From: an uncultured Clostridia bacterium
Lineage (GTDB): Bacteria > Bacillota > Clostridia > TANB77 > CAG-508
Assembly (NCBI GenBank): GCA_934122235.1
Contig: CAKOWE010000007.1
Span: 1 to 62,253, forward strand
Direction: 5' to 3'
DNA: 62,253 nt
How positions within the stretch are numbered: the stretch's first letter is position 1; each line of letters opens with the position of its first letter. A program made the translations under genes and the position numbers. This document shows positions 1 to 8,577 of this stretch, piece by piece. The notes under the pieces were generated by a model. That model was given only the letters and a program-made list of their open reading frames with translations. It made no database searches and was not told the DNA's origin.

Positions 1-879
1 TTTTGTATCACTATAATAAAATTCTAATTCACTTTTTGCATTTATTTTAGTTTTACACTTATAATGCATAAATAATTCTGTTTGTAAAACAAATAATGCT
101 TTTAAATATTGATAAAAAGAAATTGCATTCTCTTTACTCGTTAACTTTATTTTATATTTGCTTTTTATATTTTCATACACATTAGTTTGTCCTACAATTT
201 GCATACTTAAATCATTATTTTTGTCATATACTTCATATATGTTTGTCCAATCTTTAGTAAACAACCATAAATAATTTTCAATATCTTTTATCTCAGATTT
301 TTTCAAATATGTTTCTGAATAATCCATATAATTTATTGGAACAAATATTTGAGGAACTCTTTTTGATTTGCTCTTTGAAAATTCTATTTGCATTTTCAAA
401 AGTAAAAATAGTTTATCATATTCTGCATCTTCACTAGGAACCATCATAAAATATTCATTTATGGATTCAGAATAATATATTTGCCAAGCATAACTTTTAT
501 AATACTTTACATCAAATTGTATTTTTTTAGATAATTTCTTTTGTTCATCTATAGCCTGTTCAATTTCATCTATTGATACTTGTTTTAACATAGAAAGGAA
601 CTTAACATGTCTTTCAATATTTTCTTCGTTATTCGGTTCTAAATAAGCTATTATAGGTGCTGCTTTTATATACTTTTGTTCGATGTCTTCTAATCTATTT
701 TTTGGTGTAATTAGTATTTGTATTTTATTTATTGGGATATATCTATATACAATATGCTTATTATCTTCTTTTAATTTTGACGTTCTAAAATCTAAAGGTT
801 TAAATTCTTTCAAGAATTCTGGTATATTATTCAAATCAAGACCTATATATTTTAGTTTATCTTCTATTGTATTTGACAT
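1..879 (-). CDS. Hypothetical protein, C-terminus outside the window
   Basis: I do not recognise the family. The frame stays open from an ATG at 879, one base behind the ribosome site AGGAGGAACT, to the window edge: 293 codons without a stop, so the C-terminus is missing. The product begins MSNTIEDKLKYIGLDL and is rich in Lys, Glu, Tyr and Ile. The visible part has no signal peptide, membrane segment or cysteine cluster, so it is probably a soluble cytoplasmic protein. It starts 32 bases after the stop of the ATPase gene with no terminator between them. It could therefore be co-transcribed with the ATPase and share its riboswitch control (inference). Real gene: fairly sure; function: unknown. 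Confidence 0.7.
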   Translation of the reverse strand, partial: MSNTIEDKLKYIGLDLNNIPEFLKEFKPLDFRTSKLKEDNKHIVYRYIPINKIQILITPKNRLEDIEQKYIKAAPIIAYLEPNNEENIERHVKFLSMLKQVSIDEIEQAIDEQKKLSKKIQFDVKYYKSYAWQIYYSESINEYFMMVPSEDAEYDKLFLLLKMQIEFSKSKSKRVPQIFVPINYMDYSETYLKKSEIKDIENYLWLFTKDWTNIYEVYDKNNDLSMQIVGQTNVYENIKSKYKIKLTSKENAISFYQYLKALFVLQTELFMHYKCKTKINAKSELEFYYSDTK

Positions 880-911
880 TAGTTCCTCCTCAAAACTTAA
901 TATATTTAACT

Positions 912-3620
912 TTATTCATCTTTTGATGTATTTACTTTAAATAGCTTAGCTAGTTCAACAATTAATACTGGTGAAAATACCAATAATACTACTTCAAATA
1001 TATGAATTGCAGGTAAGTTAGCCAATTCAAATATTTCTCTTAAAGCTGGAACAAATAAAATTACAAACATTAAAGTCGCTGATACAATTGTAGCTAATAT
1101 TAACATTTTATTGTTGAAAATTCCTGTTGCAAATATTGATTTTTTATTATCTCTTATATTATACACATGTACCAATTCTGACAATGCTAACACACAAAAA
1201 GCCATTGTTTGTCCTATTCTTATTTTCTCTATCTCAGTAACATTTGGAGTTGATAATCCTATTGAAAATGCTATTAATGTAATTGCTCCTATCATAATTC
1301 CCTGATAAATTATTCTTCTAGTCATTCCTTTTGTAAAAATACCTTTACTTGATTTTATTGGCTTTCTGTTCATTATATCTTTTGCCGCCGGATCAACTGC
1401 TAAAGCTAATGCAGGAAGTGAATCTGTAACCAAATTTATCCATAGTATGTGTATTGGCAATAATGGCTCTAAATTAGAAATATTTGCAATTCCAAACCAC
1501 TTTGCAAGTAATGGAGTTATTAAAATTGCCACAAACAATGTAATTATTTCACCAACATTGCTTGATAACAAAAATTGTATTGCTTTTAATATGTTATCAT
1601 ATATTCTTCTTCCTTCCTCAACAGCTGACACTACTGTTGCAAAGTTATCATCTGTTAATATTACATCAGCTGCTTCTTTGGCAACATCTGTTCCAACTAT
1701 TCCCATAGCACATCCAATATCAGCTTTTTTCAATGCTGGTGCATCATTAACTCCATCTCCAGTCATAGCAACAACTTCTCCATTAACTTGCCATGCTCTT
1801 ACTATTCTAACTTTATGCTCAGGTGAAACTCTTGCATATACCGAATATTTTCTTACATTTTGTACAAGTTCTTCATCTGTCATTTTTTCTAACTCTGCAC
1901 CTGAAATAGCTTCATTTTCATTTTCTAATATTCCTAATGATTTAGCAATTGCAATTGCTGTTATTTTATGATCTCCTGTAATCATTACCGGCTTTATTCC
2001 AGCAGATTTACATTTTTCTACAGCTTCTTTTGCTTCCAATCTTGGTGGATCTATCATTCCAACCATTCCTATATATATTAAATCATTTTCTAACTCTTTT
2101 ACTTCTTCATCTGTTGGCTTATAATCTAATTCTTTATATGCCATAGCCAAAACCCTTAACGCACTTTTTGCCATATTTTCATTTTGTTCATTTATATTTA
2201 CCTTATATTTGTCTAAATCCGTTTTTATTTCTGCATTATATAAGTATCCATTACATCTTTTTAATAATTCATCAACAGCACCTTTAGTATATACTATATA
2301 TTTTCCATTTACTTCATGCACTGTAGTCATCAATTTTCTATCTGAATCAAATGGTATTTCAGCAATTCTTGGCATTCTTTCGTATATAGATGGATCAAAA
2401 TCTAGTTTGAATCCTAAATCAATTAAAGCAGTTTCTGTTGGATCTCCAGTAAGTTTATTATCAGCAGATATTTGTGTATCGTTACACAACATGCTAGCAT
2501 ATACTAACTTTTCTAAATCCGTATCTTCTTTTTCTACTAATTCTGATAAAACACCTACTAACTTATTGTTGTAGAATATTCTTTCAACAGTCATCTTGTT
2601 TTGTGTTAATGTTCCCGTTTTATCTGAGCATATTACAGTTGCACTTCCTAATGTTTCAACAGCTGGTAATTTCTTTACAATCGCATTTTTCTTTACCATT
2701 CTTTGAACTCCAATAGCAAGAACTATAGTTGATACCGCTGGTAGCCCTTCTGGAATTGCTGCTACTGCTAAACTTACTGCTGTCATAAACATATGAATTG
2801 GCTCTTTACCATACATTAACCCAACAGCAAATATTATTGCACATATTATTAAAGCAGCTATACCTAATGTTTTTCCAAGCTTGTCTAATTTAACTTGTAA
2901 AGGTGTTTGTATATCAGATGTAGAATTTATCATATCTGCAATTTTTCCAACCTCTGTATTCATTGCTGTTTCTACAACTATTCCTTTTCCTCTACCATAA
3001 GTTATTAAACTTGATGAAAACATCATATTTATTCTGTCACCAATTCCAATATCTTCTTTATCTATTATATTTGCATCTTTTTCAACAGGCACAGACTCCC
3101 CTGTTAAAGCTGATTCTTGTGCCTTTAAATTAACAGCTTCAAAAAGTCTTATATCTGCTGGAACATAATCTCCAGTTTCCAATACCACAATATCTCCCGG
3201 TACCAGTTCTTTTGAGGGAATCACTTGTAATGAACCATTTCTTATTACTTTTGCAGCATGACTACTCAATTTTTGTAATGCCTCTAGAGATTTTTCTGCT
3301 CTGCTTTCTTGTGCAACACCTATAATTGCATTTACTAAAATAACTATAAGAATTATTATAGTATCTGTAATCCCTTCTCCTTCACTTATTCCAACGAATC
3401 CAGATACTATAGCAGAAATAATAAGAACTATTATCATAAAATCTTTAAATTGTGCTAAAAATTTTTGTAATAAACTTTTTTTCTTTCCTTCTTTTAATTC
3501 ATTTAATCCGTATTTTTCTTTTCGTTTTATTATTTCTTCATTACTCAATCCCTTTTTTAAATCTGTTTCTAAAATTCTACTCGTTTCTTCTACAGATTTA
3601 TTAAACCAATTCTGTGCCAC
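912..3620 (-). CDS. SERCA-type cation-transporting P-type ATPase (Ca2+/Mn2+)
   Basis: Membrane pump that uses ATP, through an aspartyl-phosphate intermediate, to export divalent cations. Visible signatures in order are the N-terminal cation-ATPase domain, the actuator motif TGES, PEGLPA in membrane segment 4, the phosphorylation loop DKTGTLT, the hinge TGDGVNDAP, SSNVGE in segment 5 and NLVTDSLPALAL in segment 6. These are the calcium-site residues of the SERCA/LMCA1 group, and the length of about 900 residues is normal. A GTG at 3629 is also in frame, but it lies only one base from the ribosome site; the GTG at 3620 is 10 bases from AAGGAG, so I prefer it. The manganese riboswitch in the leader suggests that Mn2+ is a physiological substrate (inference); Ca2+ is the family default. 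Confidence 0.93.
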   Translation of the reverse strand: MAQNWFNKSVEETSRILETDLKKGLSNEEIIKRKEKYGLNELKEGKKKSLLQKFLAQFKDFMIIVLIISAIVSGFVGISEGEGITDTIIILIVILVNAIIGVAQESRAEKSLEALQKLSSHAAKVIRNGSLQVIPSKELVPGDIVVLETGDYVPADIRLFEAVNLKAQESALTGESVPVEKDANIIDKEDIGIGDRINMMFSSSLITYGRGKGIVVETAMNTEVGKIADMINSTSDIQTPLQVKLDKLGKTLGIAALIICAIIFAVGLMYGKEPIHMFMTAVSLAVAAIPEGLPAVSTIVLAIGVQRMVKKNAIVKKLPAVETLGSATVICSDKTGTLTQNKMTVERIFYNNKLVGVLSELVEKEDTDLEKLVYASMLCNDTQISADNKLTGDPTETALIDLGFKLDFDPSIYERMPRIAEIPFDSDRKLMTTVHEVNGKYIVYTKGAVDELLKRCNGYLYNAEIKTDLDKYKVNINEQNENMAKSALRVLAMAYKELDYKPTDEEVKELENDLIYIGMVGMIDPPRLEAKEAVEKCKSAGIKPVMITGDHKITAIAIAKSLGILENENEAISGAELEKMTDEELVQNVRKYSVYARVSPEHKVRIVRAWQVNGEVVAMTGDGVNDAPALKKADIGCAMGIVGTDVAKEAADVILTDDNFATVVSAVEEGRRIYDNILKAIQFLLSSNVGEIITLFVAILITPLLAKWFGIANISNLEPLLPIHILWINLVTDSLPALALAVDPAAKDIMNRKPIKSSKGIFTKGMTRRIIYQGIMIGAITLIAFSIGLSTPNVTEIEKIRIGQTMAFCVLALSELVHVYNIRDNKKSIFATGIFNNKMLILATIVSATLMFVILFVPALREIFELANLPAIHIFEVVLLVFSPVLIVELAKLFKVNTSKDE

Positions 3621-3720
3621 TAAAAACACTCTCCTTTTCTTTAGGTAAATAAAATTATTTGCCTATACTTAATAAAATAAGACTATTAAAGAAACAGCTA
3701 TTGATGTAAACATCAAGTCT

Positions 3721-3814
3721 CTTTAAAAGTCTTGCTTGCCTTTTATAGAAGGTTACTAACCAGAAATTTTTTTCGAGATTGTTGATTAGTATTTATTAAG
3801 CTACTCCCTTTTAA
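3721..3814 (-). promoter_or_regulatory. yybP-ykoY (Mn2+) riboswitch aptamer
   Basis: On the minus strand the leader of the P-type ATPase gene has the conserved 5' block AAAAGGGAGTAGC, an internal hairpin GGTTAGTAACC and the 3' block GCAAGACTTTT, whose end pairs with the start to close the helix. These are hallmark sequences of the yybP-ykoY family, which senses Mn2+ and commonly precedes cation pumps. Downstream, at about 3674-3727, AAAGAGAC pairs with GTTTCTTT around an inner TTGATG/CATCAA hairpin and may form the expression platform. A TATAAT-like -10 lies just upstream of the aptamer. Assigned by motif memory, not by a covariance search. Confidence 0.85.
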
Positions 3815-3973
3815 ACTGTGATAATTTTATCATTATATAAATTACTTTGCAATACTTATTTTTACATTTTATAGCATAATACCATTGGTTATTATTTGAA
3901 AAAAATATTAATATTATGCTAATTTCACTTATGTTATAAAAATCTGTTTATTGGTAAAATTTTTATTAAAACA

Positions 3974-4002
3974 TTTACATTTTATGTAAAGTGTGTTATA
4001 AT
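3974..4002 (+). promoter_or_regulatory. Strong sigma-A type promoter for the plus-strand RNA candidate
   Basis: TTTACA at 3974-3979 and a perfect TATAAT at 3997-4002 are separated by exactly 17 bases. No plus-strand protein gene follows, which points to a transcript for a non-coding RNA starting near 4009. Confidence 0.75.
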
Positions 4003-4008
4003 AAAGTT

Positions 4009-4214
4009 AGTAAAAGATTAATTCCGGTAAAGAAGTTTACCACTTTAATCTTACTCTTCTAAAACTGTTATACCACATCATTCCAATCATCGCTTTAGAG
4101 CTAAGGGTGATTCGAACAGAAGCTATAACAGGTGATATTTATACAAAGGAGGTTATATGGAAGAGGTCGTATAGAAAAGGAACATCAAATTAAGATTTAG
4201 ATGTTCCTTTTCTT
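4009..4214 (+). ncRNA. Candidate structured non-coding RNA of about 200 nt
   Basis: This segment fills the gap between the ATPase leader and greA and runs opposite to both. It has a consensus promoter, no long reading frame and a strong terminator. Visible helices are AGATTAA (4015) with TTAATCT (4045) enclosing GGTAAA/TTTACC; a long-range pairing CTCTTCTA (4054) with TGGAAGAG (4158); CTGTTATA (4065) with TATAACAG (4124); and AATCATC (4085) with GGTGATT (4106) capped by GCTTTAGAGC. The nested helices argue for a folded RNA. I could not match it to 6S, tmRNA, SRP RNA or RNase P RNA from memory. It may belong to a described clostridial family such as raiA or Clostridiales-1. Confidence 0.6.
4175..4211. 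terminator. Bidirectional terminator (greA and the RNA candidate)
   Basis: A 12-bp stem AAAAGGAACATC / GATGTTCCTTTT with a T-rich tract on both sides serves greA on the minus strand and the structured RNA on the plus strand. Confidence 0.85.
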
Positions 4215-4223
4215 ATTATATTT

Positions 4224-4700
4224 CTATTTTTTTATTGCTAGCACTTTTAATTTTAATACTCCTGCAGGGACTTGTGCCTCTATTATTTGATTTTTCTTTG
4301 CACCAAGTAAAGCTGCTCCTATTGGTGATTCATTTGAAATTTTGTTTTGAGCTAAATCTACTTCCGTAGAACCAACTATTGTATACTCTAATTCTTCATT
4401 ATATTCCATATCTAATATCTTTACAGTATTTCCAACTTGTACAGTTTTTGTATCTATTTCAGATTCATCTATTACTCTTGCATATCTTAATTTATTTTCT
4501 AATTCTGCAATTTTTGTTTCATTTGATGCTTGTGCATTTTTAGCTTCATCATATTCAGAATTTTCAGATAAATCACCAAATCCTAATGCAACTTTGATTC
4601 TTTCTGATATTTCTGTTCTTTTTTCTGTTTTTAAATATTCTAGCTCTTTTTCTAAATTATCATATCCTTCTTGTGTTAATAAAATTTCTTTTTCTTCCAT
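4224..4700 (-). CDS. greA: Transcription elongation factor GreA
   Basis: GreA rescues backtracked RNA polymerase by stimulating cleavage of the nascent transcript in the secondary channel. The 158-residue length is standard. The N-terminal coiled coil (about residues 1-75) begins with the typical LTQEGYDNLEKEL and carries the GDLSENSEYDEAK tip with its acidic pair. The C-terminal FKBP-like domain contains VGNTVKI and the family motif SPIGAALLGAK. The start follows GGGAGAG by about nine bases. It appears to be transcribed alone and ends at the bidirectional hairpin just downstream. Identification is secure. Confidence 0.97.
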   Translation of the reverse strand: MEEKEILLTQEGYDNLEKELEYLKTEKRTEISERIKVALGFGDLSENSEYDEAKNAQASNETKIAELENKLRYARVIDESEIDTKTVQVGNTVKILDMEYNEELEYTIVGSTEVDLAQNKISNESPIGAALLGAKKNQIIEAQVPAGVLKLKVLAIKK

Positions 4701-4881
4701 TTTGAATCTCTCCCTTATTTTAAGTATTCTGTTCTTAATATTAGTTTATATATTAAACCACTATATGTTTTTTGTCAAGCAAATAGTACAGTTTTTATAA
4801 TTATTTATGTCAAAAGCAATTACTATTTTATTTTCTTCAACTTACAACATATTTCTACATATATATCATATTATAATTGTA

Positions 4882-4905
4882 GGGTCGATGAGAAAACATC
4901 GACCC
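4882..4905 (-). terminator. Terminator of the ylxM-to-rplS operon
   Basis: Perfect 9-bp GC-rich hairpin GGGTCGATG / CATCGACCC, about 27 bases after the rplS stop. The downstream tract is AT-rich rather than a clean T run, so it is a slightly weak intrinsic terminator. Confidence 0.7.
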
Positions 4906-4931
4906 ATTTAAAATATATACTAATAAATAAA

Positions 4932-5441
4932 TTATTCAGCTGTTTCTGGTTTTACTTCTTCTGTAGCTTCTTCAGATACTGTATCAGTAACTTCTTGGTT
5001 TACAACTTCGTTTGTTTCTATTGCTGGTGCTTCTTCTGGTGCTTCAGCTTCCTCAACAACATCTTCTTTTATTACTGTTTCTAATGTTTCTATTCTAGCG
5101 CCTACTTGTTCTTTTGTCTTAGCTGATTTACCAACTCTATCTCTTAAATAGAACAATTTTGCTCTTCTTGCTTTTCCAACTCTTACTACTTCTACTTTTT
5201 CTACTGCTGGTGAATGAATTAAAAATGTTTTTTCTACACCAACACCATAAGAAATTCTTCTTACTGTAAATGTTTGGTTTACTCCTCCACCTTGTATTTT
5301 AATTATAATTCCTTCGAATACTTGTATTCTTTCTCTGTTTCCTTCTTTTACTCTAACATGAACTTTTACTGTATCTCCAACTTTTAATGTTGGTATTTTA
5401 TTCTTCATTTGTTCATGTTCTATAGATTTAATTATATCCAT
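4932..5441 (-). CDS. rplS: 50S ribosomal protein L19 with long acidic C-terminal tail
   Basis: L19 sits at the 30S-50S interface of the ribosome. Residues 1 to about 115 are a normal L19: VGDTVKVHVRVKEGNRERIQ, the SYGVGVEKTF segment and VGKARRAKLFYLR. L19 is usually about 115 residues long. Here another 55 or so residues follow, made almost only of Glu, Val, Thr, Ala and Pro (for example EEAEAPEEAPAIETNEV), likely disordered and strongly acidic. The start codon lies inside the end of trmD (14-base overlap) behind AAAGGAG, so translation is probably coupled. The domain call is secure; the tail has no known role. Confidence 0.96.
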   Translation of the reverse strand: MDIIKSIEHEQMKNKIPTLKVGDTVKVHVRVKEGNRERIQVFEGIIIKIQGGGVNQTFTVRRISYGVGVEKTFLIHSPAVEKVEVVRVGKARRAKLFYLRDRVGKSAKTKEQVGARIETLETVIKEDVVEEAEAPEEAPAIETNEVVNQEVTDTVSEEATEEVKPETAE

Positions 5442-6136
5442 TTTTATTCTCCTTTCCTATAAATTCATTGTTTTCCAACAATTCTGGACGTTTATTTTTT
5501 GTAATTTTTATGGATTGTTCTTTTCTCCATTTTTCTATATTACTATGATGTCCTGACAAAAGAACCTCTGGAACTTTTTTGTTCAAAAAAACTTCAGGTC
5601 TTGTATATTGAGGATATTCCAATAATCCTTCACTAAAAGATTCTTCATTTGTTGAAGTTTCATTCAAAACTCCTTCAACATATCTACTAACAGAGTCTAT
5701 CAATACCATTGCTGGTAATTCTCCACCTGTTAGAACATAATCTCCTATAGATATTTCTTCATCCACAATTTCTTCTATAACCCTTTCATCTATTCCTTCA
5801 TAATGTCCACATAATAATATTAAATTATCTTCTTTACTTAACTGTTTTACTTTGTTTTGTGTTAATACCTTTCCTTTTGGAGATAAATAAATAACTTTTG
5901 CATTTTGTTTATCTTCTATTGACTGATATGCATCATAAACTACATCTGGTCTAATTAACATACCAGCTCCGCCCTCCATAAGGATAGTCATCTACTTTTT
6001 TATGTTTGTTTTTTGAGAAATCTCTAATATTTATCAAATTTATTTCTATCAAATTACTTTCTTGAGCTCTTTTTAAAATACTTTCATTCATAGGTTCAAA
6101 CATTTCTGGAAAAAGCGTTAATACATTAAATTTCAT
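5428..6136 (-). CDS. trmD: tRNA (guanine-N1)-methyltransferase TrmD, interrupted by a +1 frameshift at CGGA
   Basis: TrmD methylates G37 of tRNAs with S-adenosylmethionine and is normally essential. The N-terminal frame gives MKFNVLTLFPEMF through DDYPYGG and then ends within six codons. The rest (GAGMLIRPDVVYD, the knot motif LLCGHYEGIDER, SIGDYVLTGGELP) is in the next frame. The gene is exactly one base longer than a whole number of codons. The break is at residue 56: after GGA GGG the zero frame reads CGG, and skipping its C gives GGA (Gly), rebuilding the family motif YPYGGGAGM. The gene sits between rimM (ATGA overlap) and rplS in a conserved order, so loss of function would be surprising. 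Either it is recoded or the sequence carries an error. Confidence 0.93.
5968..5971 (-). other. Recoding site: CGGA in trmD
   Basis: Context on the coding strand is GGA GGG C GGA GCT GGT. Zero-frame CGG aligns with no expected arginine. Skipping the C yields Gly-Ala-Gly of the TrmD active-site loop. It is one of five identical CGGA sites in the window. Confidence 0.8.
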
Positions 6137-6642
6137 ATTAAACCTTTAATTAAATTCACAAATATCTTTCCGTTTTCAACATCTATATTTTTTATCACTT
6201 CTTTTGTTGCTGGCAATAATATTTGTTTTCCTAATTTATCTTTTATAACATATACATCATTGCTTCCGGTAGGAAATATATCATCAAGTATACCCAATAA
6301 CTCATTATTATTAATGTTATATACTTCTAGTCCTATCAAATCTGCAATAAAATATGTATCTTTTGGAAGTTTTATAGCATTTTCCCTGTTTATCTTTATG
6401 TAATAATTTTTGTATTTTTCAGCTTCATTTATATCTAATATTTCTTTAAATTTAATTAGCACTGTATTTTTACTATACTTAACTTCTTGTATTGTAAATT
6501 CTTTTAAAGTTCCTTTTATATCAATATAAACCGATTTTAATTCTTCAAATCTTTTTATATCATCTGTAAAAGGATTTACTTTTACAAATCCTTTAATTCC
6601 ATATGTGTTTACTATTTGACCTAGTTCTAAATATTTTTCCAT
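6133..6642 (-). CDS. rimM: Ribosome maturation factor RimM
   Basis: RimM assists 30S head assembly by binding S19 near helices 31 and 33b of 16S rRNA. The protein has 169 residues, as usual. The N-terminal beta barrel starts with LGQIVNTYGIKGFVKVNPFT and the C-terminal PRC-barrel domain carries the IADLIGLEVY and IFPTGSNDVYVI segments. The last codon overlaps the trmD start as ATGA, indicating translational coupling. It lies eight bases after khpA in the usual rpsP-khpA-rimM-trmD-rplS order. Confidence 0.95.
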   Translation of the reverse strand: MEKYLELGQIVNTYGIKGFVKVNPFTDDIKRFEELKSVYIDIKGTLKEFTIQEVKYSKNTVLIKFKEILDINEAEKYKNYYIKINRENAIKLPKDTYFIADLIGLEVYNINNNELLGILDDIFPTGSNDVYVIKDKLGKQILLPATKEVIKNIDVENGKIFVNLIKGLI

Positions 6643-6649
6643 AACTTAC

Positions 6650-6880
6650 CTAATCAATAAATTCTACTGTAACTCTTTTTTGTTCTTTTGATGCTACAGC
6701 TCTTATAATTTCTCTTATTGCCTTAGCTATTCTGCCTTGTTTTCCTATTACTTTTCCCATATCAGCTTCAGCGACTTTAACTTCCATTACAATTGATTTC
6801 TCTCCTGTAACTTCGTTAATAGATACGGCATCCGTATCTGTAACTAAATTTTTAATGACAAGCTCTAAAATGTCTTTCAT
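6650..6880 (-). CDS. khpA: KH-domain RNA-binding protein KhpA
   Basis: Small RNA-binding protein of the KhpA/YlqC family. In several Firmicutes it partners with KhpB (Jag) and influences cell division and sRNA biology. The 76 residues form a single KH domain; the RNA-gripping loop reads GKVIGKQGRIAKAIR (GxxG type). The start follows TAGGAGG closely. It lies between rpsP and rimM, the conserved place for this gene. Confidence 0.92.
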   Translation of the reverse strand: MKDILELVIKNLVTDTDAVSINEVTGEKSIVMEVKVAEADMGKVIGKQGRIAKAIREIIRAVASKEQKRVTVEFID

Positions 6881-6891
6881 TTAAGTTCCTC

Positions 6892-7125
6892 CTAGTTAGC
6901 TTTTTCTATTAATTTTTTAACTGTTTCTGTAGGTTTAGCACCATTTTTTATCCATTGTTCTACTTTTTCTTTATCTAATTTTATTTCAGATGGTTCAACC
7001 ATTGGATTATATGTTCCAATCTTTTCTATTATTTTTCCATCTCTTGGTGATCTAGAATCAGCAACAACTATGTGATAGAATGGAGCTTTTTTTGCACCTT
7101 CTCTTTGTAATCTTATTTTTACCAT
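6892..7125 (-). CDS. rpsP: 30S ribosomal protein S16
   Basis: Small-subunit assembly protein. The product MVKIRLQREGAKKAPFYHIV, then DSRSPRDGKIIEKIGTYNP, is a standard S16 of 77 residues. An in-frame GTG three codons upstream (7134) overlaps the ribosome site AGGGGG, so the ATG at 7125, about seven bases away from it, is the better start. It leads into khpA after 11 bases. Confidence 0.96.
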   Translation of the reverse strand: MVKIRLQREGAKKAPFYHIVVADSRSPRDGKIIEKIGTYNPMVEPSEIKLDKEKVEQWIKNGAKPTETVKKLIEKAN

Positions 7126-7219
7126 TATTTTCACCCCCTAATAATGAACTATATATATTAAAAAATTTAATAACAAAATTATTAAGAAAATTTACAATGT
7201 TACTAAAACATCATGTACG

Positions 7220-8557
7220 CTATTGAAGTTTATCTATATTCAACGATTTCATTACATTGCGAATTCCTTTTTCATCTTTCATTTTCTTTACCATTTTTTG
7301 AGTAACTTCAAAAGTTTCCATAAATTTATTTATAGCTTGAACTGTTGTTCCACTACCTTTTGCAATTCTAATTCTTCTACTTGCATTTAATATCTTTGGA
7401 TTTTTTCTTTCTTTTGCTGTCATAGAATATATAATAGCTTCTATTTTTACAAATTCTTTATCATCTATTTTAACATCTTTAAATTTATTAAAACCTGGTA
7501 TCATTTTTAATATTGAAGAAAAAGATCCCATTTTTTTCATTTGTTTTAACTGAATCAGATAATCATTTAAATCAAATTCCTGTTTTTTTATTTTTTGTTC
7601 TAATTTTTTGGTTTCTTCTTCATCAAAAGCTTCTTCAGCTTTTTCTATAATAGAAAGTACATCACCCATTCCAAGTATTCTTGAAGCCATTCTGTCAGGA
7701 TGAAATTCTTCTATATCATTTAATTTTTCACCTGTCGCTACAAATTTTATTGGTCTTCCTGTAACTTTTTTTACTGATAATGCTGCACCACCACGTGTAT
7801 CTCCATCTAATTTTGTTAATACAACTCCATCTATTCCTAATTGTTCGTTAAATGTTGTTGCAACATTTACTGCATCTTGACCTGTCATAGAATCCACAAC
7901 CAAAAGTATCTCATGTGGTTTTAAATTTGTTTTCATTTTTTTTAATTCTTGCATAAGTTCTTCATCTATATGAAGTCTTCCGGCCGTATCTATTATAACT
8001 ATATCATTCAATTTTGAAATTGCTGTATTCATTGCTTGCTTTGCAATTTGAACAACATCTTTTGTTGTTTCATTTGAATACACTGGTATATTTAATTGTT
8101 TTCCAACTACTTGTAACTGTTGAATAGCTGCTGGTCTATACACATCGCATGCTACCAATAATGGATTTTTACCTTTTTTTCTCAACAAATTAGCAAGTTT
8201 TCCTGCAGTTGTTGTTTTTCCTGAACCTTGCAAACCTACTAACATTATCACTGTTGGTGGATTAGGAGTGATATTAATTTTGCTATCTTCTCCCCCAAGC
8301 AAATTTACCATTTCATCTCTGACTATTTTGACAACTTGTTGTCCTGGTGTTAATGATTTTAATACATCTTGACCTACAGCTTTTTCTTCTATAGTCGAAA
8401 TAAATTCTTTTACTATTTTGTAGTTAACATCTGCTTCTAAAAGTGCTAATTTAACTTCTCTTAATACTTCTTTTAGGTCTGATTCTGTAATTCTTGCTTT
8501 TCCACTTAGCTTTCTTGTAATTTCTTGTAATCTTGATGATAGTCCCTCAAAAGCCAT
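7220..8557 (-). CDS. ffh: Signal recognition particle protein Ffh (SRP54)
   Basis: GTPase subunit of the signal recognition particle, which carries ribosomes making membrane proteins to FtsY. The N domain (residues 1-90) is followed by the G domain with the P-loop GLQGSGKTTTAGKLA, DTAGRLH and TKLDGDTRGGAAL. The M domain (from about residue 300) has the methionine-rich helices and the 4.5S-RNA-binding motif SRRIRIAKGSGT. Its 445 residues are normal. It sits behind ylxM, its usual partner gene, with a 20-base gap. Confidence 0.97.
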   Translation of the reverse strand: MAFEGLSSRLQEITRKLSGKARITESDLKEVLREVKLALLEADVNYKIVKEFISTIEEKAVGQDVLKSLTPGQQVVKIVRDEMVNLLGGEDSKINITPNPPTVIMLVGLQGSGKTTTAGKLANLLRKKGKNPLLVACDVYRPAAIQQLQVVGKQLNIPVYSNETTKDVVQIAKQAMNTAISKLNDIVIIDTAGRLHIDEELMQELKKMKTNLKPHEILLVVDSMTGQDAVNVATTFNEQLGIDGVVLTKLDGDTRGGAALSVKKVTGRPIKFVATGEKLNDIEEFHPDRMASRILGMGDVLSIIEKAEEAFDEEETKKLEQKIKKQEFDLNDYLIQLKQMKKMGSFSSILKMIPGFNKFKDVKIDDKEFVKIEAIIYSMTAKERKNPKILNASRRIRIAKGSGTTVQAINKFMETFEVTQKMVKKMKDEKGIRNVMKSLNIDKLQ

Positions 8558-8577
8558 ACATTAGCACCCCCATTTTT

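Noticed and set aside
1447..1971. Open frame of 174 codons on the plus strand inside the ATPase gene
   Set aside because: Antisense shadow of a strongly conserved gene; no ribosome site and no family resemblance.
4152..4173. Micro reading frame AGGAGG...ATG GAA GAG GTC GTA TAG in the RNA candidate
   Set aside because: It would encode only five residues, and the bases also form the long-range helix TGGAAGAG, so the purine-rich block is better explained by RNA structure. A leader peptide cannot be excluded.
5428..6136. Two separate small genes in the trmD region
   Set aside because: The two frames together make one continuous TrmD with all motifs in order; neither half is a known stand-alone protein.
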